Assembly (NCBI GenBank): GCA_013214355.1
Contig: JABSSL010000028.1
Coordinates: 57,297 to 94,829 of the forward strand
Direction: 5' to 3'
DNA length: 37,533 bases
DNA from: Saprospiraceae bacterium
GTDB lineage: Bacteria; Bacteroidota; Bacteroidia; Chitinophagales; Saprospiraceae
Below the pieces are notes generated by a model that saw only the letters and a list, made by a program, of their open reading frames with translations, was not told the origin of the DNA and did not search any database. A program made the translations under genes and the position numbers. This document shows positions 16,912-25,125 of this stretch, piece after piece (the stretch's first letter is position 1; every line of letters begins with the position of its first letter).

Positions 16912-19900
16912 ATGTTTAAAATTAGACTCTCTTTGATGATGGCAAGCCTATGTCTTGCCCTAAGCGCTCTTACACAAACTCGATTTGACAACTCCACATC
17001 CTTTACTGTCCCTGATCTCGGCCCCGCCACGCTCTATCCCAGCACAATAGAAGTATCTGGCATGGACGTACATTTATCGGATATTGAAGTCATTATCCCA
17101 TTCATTTTTTATGTCGGTGACTATGAGGAGATGGAGATGTTATTGGAAAGTCCGGATGGCCAACAGTTCCTCTTAATGAGTGATGTGGATCTAGGTCCTT
17201 TCTTTGGCTTATTTACAGATCTGAGTTTCAGTTTAAATGCGGATCAAGTTATGGATCGGCAGACGGCAGATAGCCGTAAGCCTTTTCTGCCGAGTGACTA
17301 CGGAAGTACACCCGATACCTTACCCGCCCCTGGACCGGGGGTAGTCGATGACTTGCCCAAGCACCTTTACCCCTTGGAAGGAATCGACCCCAATGGAACT
17401 TGGAAACTGTATGTTTACAATAGTCGAGAAAACCAAGTAAGTGGTACCTTTGAGGAAGGTTGGGGACTAGTCATCACTAGCAGCCCTGAACCCATTTGCC
17501 CGCGCCCACTTCCCCCTACGATCCGGGAAGGAAGCCTTACGACCCAGCAAGTGATCATTGACTGGGGGACCTACACAGACAATAACTTCGACTTGTACTT
17601 CGGTCCCACTCCCCTACCCGAACCTAGTCCAGACACCGAAGCCACCCTAGATAATATCACGGATACTACTCAAATCCTAGACAATCTACTCCCCAATGTG
17701 AAGTATGAGCTATTTCTTCGGTCAAATTGTGGAGATAGTCAAGGAGCATGGCTAGGGCCAGTCACCTTTGAAATGGAAGAAGAATGTCCGGCAATACTTC
17801 CTGCTTTGGAGCTTTGTCAATTCTACGCGCCCGAAGACTTAGCAACTACTCAAGGTTGGGATATAGATCCTAGTGGCGCACAGGATTTGGAAGCTTTTCA
17901 ATACACCTTCACTTTCACACCGCAACAATCCGGCGTATACACGCTGGAGGATTTTGCGCTTCTAGACATAGACTCTGATCTCGTGCTAGCCATTAGCACG
18001 ACCGATGGAAGTTGTAATGAAAAAGAGGGATGGGAGTACTATTATTGGAATCCTCCCTATGTAGAATTACCTTCTCTCGAAGCTGGAACCACCTATACCT
18101 TCGTCTATCAAACAGGAGAGGAAGAAGTAGCGCTAAGAATCAATTCTTGCCAGACGACCTTTAGCCTGAGTATGCCCAATTTCTTGGAAGGGCCGTACTC
18201 CTTTAAGCCTCAACTATTAGATGCTGGAGAAAGAGCAGCAGGAGACTTTGATTTCTATTATGGCCCTTCCCCATTACCCACACCTGGAAGTGAAACAGTA
18301 CCAACCATACAAGTAACTGATATTCAGATTGATCAAGTTTTCGGTGGCGACCTCCTTCCAGATACAGCCTATGATCTTTACATCCGTCGCCATTGCGACG
18401 GACAAGTTAGTTGTTGGAGTCAGCCTTTCAACTTTAGAACCGAGGAAGACTGTGGTAATCTCGTATATCAAGGACAGGAAAGTACCACCGCGACAACCGT
18501 TTCCTTAGCCTTCCTTGCCGAAAATGCCGTTTCAAACTGGATATTCGAATATGGACCAGCAGGCTATATTCCAGGGGGAAATGGAATTCGAGTGTCGCAG
18601 ATGGTCGAGAATGACGCCATTGACTTTCACTTAGAAGGGCTGCAGCCAGAAACTGATTATGATCTCTACTACATTCCCAGCTGCTCCGCGAATGGTCTAA
18701 ATCCAACCTACGGCCCACTTCGTTTTTCTACCAACGATGACTGTGATCCGCTGGCCACTCCAGTGGACTGTGGTATCTTGGTAGATAATCGATTTGAAGC
18801 GGGTGATCGGGCACCCGTACAGGCGGGAAATAATTGCTCTGGTAATCTCTTTGCGAGTAAACTTTATAGCTTCCTCGCAGGAGAAACAGGAACGGCTAGA
18901 ATAGAATTTGGTGGATCTGGAGCTAGTAGTAACAGTGCCAGAGCTAGTTTTTCATATGCTGAACAAGAAGGAAGTTGTGCTATTGGGAGCTTTACTGGCT
19001 TAGGCTGTTGGCAAATCCAAGGGAATGACTACCCCACCTTATTCATGCCCGTAGAAGCCGGAAAGCGCTATTTCGTTTTGTGTCAGGTCACCAATGTTAC
19101 TGGAGCAGGTCGCTTTGCCCGCTTTAATTTTACTATTGAAAATTGTGGATTCTTGCCCGGCCAATGCCCTCCCATTAACCAAATACAGGCTCAAGCCTTT
19201 ACGGGTGACAATATCCGCCTAAGTTGGCCCACCGTTAGTGCAGAATGTTATGATATTTTGTTTGGCTCCGTTGACGAGCCCTTGGACACCAACACTATGG
19301 CACCCCAACAGGAATGTTGGCCGAATGAATTTTTCGTCATTGAGCGTGAGGAGGATTTGAGGCCTTATCAGTATTATGTCCGATCCCGTTGCAATGATGA
19401 ATTTACCCCTTGGGTGTACGGTCGCTTTCCGGCAGAATCAGCTATGCTGCATCAATCCATAGGCTCTATCGACTTTTGCTCCAACTACTTTATTCAAGAT
19501 GAAGCTTCTCGCTCCTTTAGCAGCTTCCGCTTCAAGACGGGAGAAGGAGGTATTTATACTTTTAAAGTCCAAACCTCTGCTGAAGCACTGACTAGCTTTG
19601 CGATCTATCAAGATACCATCAGCGAAGCCACCTTGATAAGCCTGGTGGACGGATTCAGCATCTTTGAGGGAGGAGCACTGTTGGAAGACAACACGAATTA
19701 TATAGCCCGCTACGAAGCGCCTACTCCGTCCAGTGGTGGCTTTGTAGAATTTGTGGTGGATACCTGGGGCTTATTTCCATTCGCCGAAATTGGGAATTTT
19801 GATAACTCCTTCAACTCCTCTGCTGCTGGTTTGGTAGGTGTGACCAATGGTTGGCAGGTGGCGGATTATGATTGCCTAGGAGCCGATAACTGGAGGCATT

Positions 19901-20727
19901 TTTATGATGATAATGAGACGCCTACCAACCGGGCGGATGATCAGATACTCCTATCCATCCAAGAATATCCCACTTTACTCAATTCTATAAACAGTGTGGC
20001 GGCTGGCGGAAGCCCAGGAGCCAGTCTCATCACCAATCCACCGGCTAATTACATCCAAAATGAATCTGGGATCGTGATCATGAATCGCTATTGGGAGGTC
20101 AATCTCAATAATAATCAGCAGCCCAGCAGCCCGGTATCTGTGCGTTTTTACTGGCATTTGGACGACTTTGATCAATTACAGATCAAGATGGAGCAAGAGG
20201 GCTTGACTATTCCAAATGACTTCTCTGACCTCTTCTTCTACAAGATAAATGGCGATTATACTTCCGATCCGACAGCAGGGCACGTAGGGATTCCAGCTGC
20301 ATCTGATCTTGCCGGCGATGGATATTGGGAGTACTATTTCAATGAGGAATTGGCCGATAGCCATTACCAGTTGGGCACGCATGTAGATGGAAACCCTTAC
20401 GTCGAATTCCCCATCGCTGTATTTAGCGGTGGCGGCGGTGGAGCGGCAGCCGATGGTGGTGGAGCTATTTTGGTGGATATAGTTGAGACAAATGCTCCTG
20501 CCGATTATTGGCGGGTCTATCCGAATCCGGTTCGGGATCAGCTCTTTCTTCGCGACCTTCCAAGGATAACCGAATATGTCTTAGCTTCTAGTCAGGGAGC
20601 CATTGTGCAGCAGGGCTCCTTCCCCAGTCAAGGTCTGGATATGAGCCAGCTAAATCCAGGCTATTATGTTTTGCAACTGCAAGATGCCTTATTTAATGGT
20701 ACTTTTAAGATCGTGGTGATGAGGTAA
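16912..20727 (+). CDS. Large T9SS-secreted protein with N-terminal P-domain and Fn3-like repeats
   Basis: A 1271-aa protein with a signal peptide (1-22). Residues about 30-190 look like a proprotein-convertase P-domain (LLESPDGQQFLLMSD, DPNGTWKLYVYNS, GWGLVITSS). Then come several Cys-containing Fn3-like modules of the form YDLYIRRHCDG or YELFLRSNCGD (around 200-290, 395-500, 510-610, 745-820), alternating with beta-sandwich segments. A glycine/alanine-rich linker lies near 1175-1190. The C-terminus (WRVYPNPVRDQLF from about 1200, final FKIVVMR) is a T9SS type A sorting domain. No subtilisin or metalloprotease catalytic motif was seen, so it is probably a surface adhesin or binding protein. 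It is transcribed alone between two terminators. Confidence 0.85.
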   Translation: MFKIRLSLMMASLCLALSALTQTRFDNSTSFTVPDLGPATLYPSTIEVSGMDVHLSDIEVIIPFIFYVGDYEEMEMLLESPDGQQFLLMSDVDLGPFFGLFTDLSFSLNADQVMDRQTADSRKPFLPSDYGSTPDTLPAPGPGVVDDLPKHLYPLEGIDPNGTWKLYVYNSRENQVSGTFEEGWGLVITSSPEPICPRPLPPTIREGSLTTQQVIIDWGTYTDNNFDLYFGPTPLPEPSPDTEATLDNITDTTQILDNLLPNVKYELFLRSNCGDSQGAWLGPVTFEMEEECPAILPALELCQFYAPEDLATTQGWDIDPSGAQDLEAFQYTFTFTPQQSGVYTLEDFALLDIDSDLVLAISTTDGSCNEKEGWEYYYWNPPYVELPSLEAGTTYTFVYQTGEEEVALRINSCQTTFSLSMPNFLEGPYSFKPQLLDAGERAAGDFDFYYGPSPLPTPGSETVPTIQVTDIQIDQVFGGDLLPDTAYDLYIRRHCDGQVSCWSQPFNFRTEEDCGNLVYQGQESTTATTVSLAFLAENAVSNWIFEYGPAGYIPGGNGIRVSQMVENDAIDFHLEGLQPETDYDLYYIPSCSANGLNPTYGPLRFSTNDDCDPLATPVDCGILVDNRFEAGDRAPVQAGNNCSGNLFASKLYSFLAGETGTARIEFGGSGASSNSARASFSYAEQEGSCAIGSFTGLGCWQIQGNDYPTLFMPVEAGKRYFVLCQVTNVTGAGRFARFNFTIENCGFLPGQCPPINQIQAQAFTGDNIRLSWPTVSAECYDILFGSVDEPLDTNTMAPQQECWPNEFFVIEREEDLRPYQYYVRSRCNDEFTPWVYGRFPAESAMLHQSIGSIDFCSNYFIQDEASRSFSSFRFKTGEGGIYTFKVQTSAEALTSFAIYQDTISEATLISLVDGFSIFEGGALLEDNTNYIARYEAPTPSSGGFVEFVVDTWGLFPFAEIGNFDNSFNSSAAGLVGVTNGWQVADYDCLGADNWRHFYDDNETPTNRADDQILLSIQEYPTLLNSINSVAAGGSPGASLITNPPANYIQNESGIVIMNRYWEVNLNNNQQPSSPVSVRFYWHLDDFDQLQIKMEQEGLTIPNDFSDLFFYKINGDYTSDPTAGHVGIPAASDLAGDGYWEYYFNEELADSHYQLGTHVDGNPYVEFPIAVFSGGGGGAAADGGGAILVDIVETNAPADYWRVYPNPVRDQLFLRDLPRITEYVLASSQGAIVQQGSFPSQGLDMSQLNPGYYVLQLQDALFNGTFKIVVMR

Positions 20728-20734
20728 AACGGGG

Positions 20735-20784
20735 GGACAGCAGCATTTGCAAACATAGGCCATGCCCTTGCTGCTGTCCTTTCC
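20735..20784 (+). terminator. Rho-independent terminator
   Basis: GGACAGCAGCA (20735-20745) pairs perfectly with TGCTGCTGTCC (20769-20779) across a 23-nt loop, followed by TTTCC. It lies 8 bp after the preceding stop codon. The short T run makes it moderate in strength. Confidence 0.65.
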
Positions 20785-20802
20785 TGTCTAAAATAGAAAA
20801 GC

Positions 20803-21390
20803 ATGAAATACAATTGGCTTTGGTTCAACGAGCCTGATCAATGGTCTCAAGACGCAGACGGGATACACCTATTTGTTACGCGCAAAACCGACTATTGGCG
20901 TGAAACGCATTATGGTTTTACGGTAGATGATGGCCTCTTTGCCTATCTGGAACGGGGCGGAGAATTTGAAGTTAAAGTCAAGTTGCTCGGTCACTACCAA
21001 TATCGCTTTGATCAAATGGGCTTAATGTTCAGAGTAGACGAGCAAAACTGGATTAAGACCGGTGTCGAATTTGTAGATGATCGTATAAATATCAGTGCCG
21101 TAGTCACTCGAGAAAAAAGCGACTGGAGCATGATGGCTGTAGATGAACGCTGGCCCTTTGTTTGGATAAAAGCCATTCGGCGTTTAGATGCGGTAGAAAT
21201 CTTTTACTCCCGAGATGACGAGACCTATCAAATGATTCGCTTAGCCCATTTCCCCGGAAATCGAGCCGTGAAAGTAGGCCTATATGCAGCCAGCCCAGAT
21301 GGAGAAGGTTTTGATGCTACTTTCACGAATTTTACCATCACCCATCTGCCTGATCTTCGGAGAGAACAGTGGCTGGCTAAAAATCAGTAA
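20803..21390 (+). CDS. DUF1349 domain protein (concanavalin-like fold)
   Basis: A 195-aa protein with no signal peptide, starting at an ATG at 20803. It matches the DUF1349 pattern (Ree1-like; concanavalin/LamG-type beta-sandwich): KTDYWRETHYGF, then FEVKVKLLGHYQYRFDQMGLMF, then NWIKTGVEF, VVTREKSDWS, VWIKAIRRLDAVEIFYS and a final VKVGLYAASP. The whole protein is one domain of normal length. Bacterial members are usually cytosolic and uncharacterised; a sugar-binding role is suggested only by the fold. It follows a terminator, so it probably has its own promoter, and a hairpin lies in the 133-bp convergent gap after it. Confidence 0.85.
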   Translation: MKYNWLWFNEPDQWSQDADGIHLFVTRKTDYWRETHYGFTVDDGLFAYLERGGEFEVKVKLLGHYQYRFDQMGLMFRVDEQNWIKTGVEFVDDRINISAVVTREKSDWSMMAVDERWPFVWIKAIRRLDAVEIFYSRDDETYQMIRLAHFPGNRAVKVGLYAASPDGEGFDATFTNFTITHLPDLRREQWLAKNQ

Positions 21391-21446
21391 AGTGAAACGT
21401 TCTCTGACCGATTTTGCATTTTAACTTAGGGATTCGCGCAATGCAT

Positions 21447-21464
21447 TGCCTCCCCTGAGAGGCA
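21447..21464. terminator. Short hairpin in convergent gap, possible bidirectional terminator
   Basis: TGCCTC (21447-21452) pairs with GAGGCA (21459-21464) around a 6-nt loop, between convergent genes ending at 21390 and 21524. No immediate T run follows on either strand, so confidence is low. Confidence 0.35.
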
Positions 21465-21523
21465 CTTTAAAGCGCTTTTCCTTTCATGCAAACATTGCCA
21501 GAGAACTAATTAAAACCTGTTAT

Positions 21524-22663
21524 TTATCTTCTCCTCAGAAATTCACGCTGTAGCTGATTAGGCTTCCGATAATCTTCTGGTGAGAAGGTGTTTTTCCACT
21601 CTTGTAGTTGTGCATTAGAGACTTCTGGGAGCTTATCCAAAAACTTGCGTAGGGTTTTCATGAAGCGTTCGGGTTCATCTTCGAAAGCCAAATGGCCAGT
21701 ATCTTCCCAGAATTCGCGTTCGGCCTTCTGAAACTGATCAAACATCATTTCGGCCTTTTGTTCCCCATAAGCGAGATCCCATTTGCCTTCAATGATCAGG
21801 GTCGGTATTGGGCAGTTTTTAAAAAGACCTTTTAGATCATACTCAAAGTAATCCTGCAGCATAGCCTGGTAGTACCCTTTGGCATGCACAAATTCGTACC
21901 GCGCATACCTGGCAATATCCTCATCTGTCCATCTCTTGATATGCCTACGTTTCCAGTCTCCATTGCGGAAGGCATTGAAGAGCATTTTCCGCTGTAATTC
22001 CGGGTTGACTTGGTCGGAATGAACGGGGGCTACTCTTTGACCTGCGATGGAATAAATCTCCCCAATTCGTTTACGTTCCGCTTCAGAAAGGAAATCATAT
22101 TGCCTAGCCCCCAAGCCAATGTCCAAGGACATGGGCAAAGCAGAACTTAAGAGGATCATGCCAGCGATACGCTCCGGATACTTTAGGGCATACAACTGGG
22201 TCAGCACCCCTCCGAAAGAAAGCCCTAATACTGCCCATTTTTCATACCCCAATTTTTCGCGAAGGGCATCAAGATCCTCCACCGCTTGATCTATTGAGTA
22301 TCCCTCCTTACCCGAAACATAGTCCGATAAGCCCACTCCTCTAAGATCATAGAAGATGACCTCACTAAATTTTGTGGCTTCTTGAAAATGTGGATGAAAA
22401 TAGTGATGGCTAGTACCTGGTCCTCCACTCACCAATACTAAAGGAATTCCCTCCCCCTATTTAGCTACCCAAAGATTGACCCCTCTTACCCATTCATAAC
22501 GTCCGGTGATTCCCAAGGACTCTTCTAAGCGAGCAATTTCAGGAACCGGTAGAATTTCGTCATGTAGATGCTCTATGCGATCAAAGATTGTCTCCGTTTT
22601 TTGTGCAAGGACAAGCTGTGAGAGGCAGCAGAAAAGCCCCATCCATAATAGGCGTGCATTCAT
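21524..22663 (-). pseudogene. Secreted alpha/beta-hydrolase (proline-iminopeptidase-like) interrupted by one in-frame TAG
   Basis: Reading from the ATG at 22663 gives a signal peptide (MNARLLWMGLFCCLSQLVLAQ) and a normal lead-in (RYEWVRGVNLWVAK), then TAG at 22457-22459 (codon 69). The same frame continues without a shift as GEGIPLVLVSGGPGTSHHYF, the oxyanion-hole region of the family. Downstream everything is intact: nucleophile GLSFGG, acid in EGKWDLAYG, and His in DTGHLAFEDEP. The downstream part alone could start only at a TTG (22433-22435) inside the SGGPG strand, which would not fold properly. The gene is therefore a very recent pseudogene, a readthrough case, or a sequencing error. TAG ends several other genes here, so the code is not reassigned. 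Confidence 0.8.
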
Positions 22664-22745
22664 ATTAGCTTTTGAGCGCAAAGTAGCGGCCTAGGTGCTC
22701 TAAAACTACCGGATTCAAGAATCTGGAAACGATTTCTACCGGAAT

Positions 22746-23774
22746 TTAGACAACCGCCTTACGGAAGGCGGAAGGCGTCATTTGAGTGGTCTGCTTAAAA
22801 ACAGCATTGAAGGTAGAAAGTGAACCAAAACCACTGTCTAGCGCAATCGCGATGATTTTCTCAGAGCGACGATCTGGATCCAGCAGAAGTTGCTGAGCAT
22901 GTTGGATGCGGTAAGTATTGATGAACTGAATAAAATTGTGATCGGTGCCTTCATTGATGGCCTGCGATAGCTGCTTAGGATGGATATTGAGTCGATTGGC
23001 CAGACTCACCAGGGAGAGCTTGGGATCGAGATAAATAGCCTCTTCTGCAAAAAGAGTATGAATCTGGGTGAGTACCCGCTTTCCTTGCCCTGGCTTTAGG
23101 ACGGAAGCTTGATACCGCTTCTGCCGCCAACCTGAGAAAACATCCTTTTTCCTCCATCCCATGACCAGCCAAATCCCCATGAGCAGCGAAAAGCTCAAGG
23201 CTCCCATCAGATACATGGGAATCCACTTTAAGAAAATAGCCAAGTACATTCCCCATAATATGACCAACCCCCAGCTAATGGACAAATACCACTTTTGCGT
23301 TAGCTGATCCTCCTGTAAGGCACGATAGCCCAAGTTTAGGCTTAGACCCGCATAAACAAAAGATTGACCCAGAATCATAGGATATAACCACTGCCATTCC
23401 GTAGCATGAGGCCCGTTGGGCAGAACGGGGCTTAGGATGACATACAGGAGAGCGGGTATGAAATGAAGTAGCTGGGATCTGGTCCATTTCCAATTTGCAC
23501 CTACTAGGGCACGACCATATAGATAGAGTAGCGGTGCTACCGTTAGATTAGCAGCTAAACCCAAATTTTTAATGGTGAGCGGTAACTCAACAAAGTGATA
23601 AAAAACCGATTTCGTAATGCGCATGGACAGAAACAACAACAGTAGACCTAAGAGCCTATTTGCTTGCTGCCTAGGGCCTTTCCACCGCAGTAGAACGAAG
23701 CTAAAGAAAAGGCTCAATCCAAGCCCCAAGGAAGCTAAAAAGAACAATAACAGTTGTTGAATATCCATCTGCAT
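22746..23774 (-). CDS. Seven-TM membrane-anchored AraC-family regulator
   Basis: A 342-aa protein starting at an ATG at 23774 (an ATG two codons later is equally possible). Seven hydrophobic helices fill residues about 5-230, followed by a basic linker (GWRKKDVFSGWRQKRYQ) and an AraC/XylS double helix-turn-helix at about 245-340: SLVSLANRLNIHPKQLSQAINE and IIAIALDSGFGSLSTFNAVFK, ending in MTPSAFRKAV. The membrane part resembles the 7TM sensors that are common in Bacteroidota AraC proteins, so the signal is probably a membrane-soluble or periplasmic ligand. It lies 82 bp upstream of the interrupted hydrolase in the same direction, suggesting that it controls that gene. It is unlike the cupin-type AraC at 26760. 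Confidence 0.9.
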   Translation of the reverse strand: MQMDIQQLLLFFLASLGLGLSLFFSFVLLRWKGPRQQANRLLGLLLLFLSMRITKSVFYHFVELPLTIKNLGLAANLTVAPLLYLYGRALVGANWKWTRSQLLHFIPALLYVILSPVLPNGPHATEWQWLYPMILGQSFVYAGLSLNLGYRALQEDQLTQKWYLSISWGLVILWGMYLAIFLKWIPMYLMGALSFSLLMGIWLVMGWRKKDVFSGWRQKRYQASVLKPGQGKRVLTQIHTLFAEEAIYLDPKLSLVSLANRLNIHPKQLSQAINEGTDHNFIQFINTYRIQHAQQLLLDPDRRSEKIIAIALDSGFGSLSTFNAVFKQTTQMTPSAFRKAVV

Positions 23775-23806
23775 CGATATTGGGTGAAGCGTGTCTTCGC
23801 TGCCAG

Positions 23807-24463
23807 CTACAAGAGTCCTTTGATCGCTACATTGGACAAGATCACCTCCTCCGGACCATCAGAAAGCCCAGTTTGGAAGATGGCCTGGGCTAATTGCTCG
23901 GAGGCAATCTCACTCGCTGGAAACAATCGCTTGACGATCGGATACAACCCCCTTGCGATCCGATACGTAAAATTCGGTTCTTTGCGAGGCTCCACCGGAT
24001 AAATATAGGCCGGTCGGAAAATATGCAGCGCACCGAAGTCTTGTTTGATTAAATAGTTTTCAGCCATTCCCTTGAAGCGGGCAAAAGCTACCCGGCTCTT
24101 CTCCTTAGGATCTGCCCCTTCTCCACTCAAAAAGCAAAAATGAGCACTCGGACTAGCTGCTTTCAAGGCGTCCGCAAAAACTTTAGTGTAATCTACTGTA
24201 ATGGTTTCAAAAAGATCGTTCGGCACTTGCCCAGTATACACGCCTAGACAAAAATAAGCGATGTCTACCTGCTCGAAGTGAGCGGATAGGGCGGAAAGAT
24301 CCAAGAAATCAGCATGTACTACTTCGGTCAACTTATCATGTTCCACTCCACTTGCTCGGCGTGAGATACTGATCACCTCCCCAATTTCGCCGCTCTCTAG
24401 ACATTTTCTCAATACGATACCTCCGACCATACCAGTAGCCCCGGTTATAATTACCTTTTTCAT
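23807..24463 (-). CDS. Atypical SDR, NAD(P)H-binding Rossmann-fold protein
   Basis: The ATG at 24463 is chosen because it directly opens the dinucleotide-binding strand MKKVIITGATGMVGG (TGxxGxxG at 7-14), giving 218 aa. The protein resembles NAD(P)H-binding/atypical SDR proteins: VHADFLDLSAL, VDIAYFCLGVYTG, FCFLSGEGADP, and FARFKGMAENYL. The last is the YxxxK region, but the catalytic Tyr is replaced by Phe, so classic dehydrogenase chemistry is doubtful. It may bind a cofactor for sensing or isomerisation. It ends 32 bp before the membrane AraC gene in the same direction, so the two may be cotranscribed. Confidence 0.85.
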   Translation of the reverse strand: MKKVIITGATGMVGGIVLRKCLESGEIGEVISISRRASGVEHDKLTEVVHADFLDLSALSAHFEQVDIAYFCLGVYTGQVPNDLFETITVDYTKVFADALKAASPSAHFCFLSGEGADPKEKSRVAFARFKGMAENYLIKQDFGALHIFRPAYIYPVEPRKEPNFTYRIARGLYPIVKRLFPASEIASEQLAQAIFQTGLSDGPEEVILSNVAIKGLL

Positions 24464-24603
24464 ATAGCTTTCTTGTTTTCCTTGCCTAGTCTGTTCATAA
24501 GATCCACGGCAGTGCAATAAAAGACTTTAAGATAAAAAACCTGCGGATAAAATGCTTAGCCTCGTGCTTCTGGAACTGCAGGGGATAAAGTTAGACCATG
24601 AAC

Positions 24604-25125
24604 TTAATTTGAACTAATGGTGCTGAGCAATTCTTCAAAAATCCCCTCAGCAAACGCATGCAACTCTGCCGTAGTTTTGTTTTGCATCGGATGTGGTGTA
24701 TAGATGGATGCTCCAGCAAACCCAATTTTCTGGCATTGTTGCTGGAAGGCTGATTGAAATACTTCCGTCAAAATACTCACTCCCGGAATGCCCAACTGGT
24801 CCAGATCATTTAAATCATGGGTGGAACAGGAAGTACAAGAACCACAATCCGAAAGAGCTATCACCACTACATCCACCTCCTGAACAATCTGCTGGATAAG
24901 TTCCACTGGGGCGGTGCGCGTGTTAGTCGGTTTTTTGTACCGGCGGGTAGCAATCCCTCTTTCAGCAAATAAGCTTTCTAGTCGATCGATAAATTCATCC
25001 CCCCTCATTTTACCAATGTCCATGAGGGCTACCGTCTTACCGGTCAGGTTGGCCAGGGGCGCTTTACGCGCACGGCTCACCCTTGCGGTTTCAGCAGTTG
25101 GATCGCGAAGAATTAAGGAGTTCAT
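24604..25125 (-). CDS. UGSC-family protein, cysteine form of a selenoprotein family
   Basis: A 173-aa protein. The family is named for a Sec-Gly-Ser-Cys motif; here it reads DCGSCTSCSTHD (93-104), so cysteine (Cys94) occupies the Sec position, with Cys97 and Cys100 nearby. N-terminally, LTGKTVALMDIGKMRGDEF has a Rossmann-like pattern; VDVVVIALSDCGSC places the redox motif after a beta strand. Redox activity is expected from the motif, but the reaction is unknown. The ATG at 25125 overlaps the stop of the preceding gene (ATGA, 25122-25125), indicating translational coupling and joint function with the thioredoxin-like protein. The 140 bp after it hold no clear terminator. Confidence 0.85.
   Translation of the reverse strand: MNSLILRDPTAETARVSRARKAPLANLTGKTVALMDIGKMRGDEFIDRLESLFAERGIATRRYKKPTNTRTAPVELIQQIVQEVDVVVIALSDCGSCTSCSTHDLNDLDQLGIPGVSILTEVFQSAFQQQCQKIGFAGASIYTPHPMQNKTTAELHAFAEGIFEELLSTISSN

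Noticed and set aside
22457-22459. TAG as a reassigned sense codon in this organism
   Set aside because: Several confident genes in the window end at TAG (SusD-like, amidohydrolase, acyl-CoA dehydrogenase, DinB-like), so a global reassignment is not supported.
24604-25125. UGSC gene as a true selenoprotein
   Set aside because: The Sec position is an ordinary Cys codon, not TGA; only the Cys form of the family is present.
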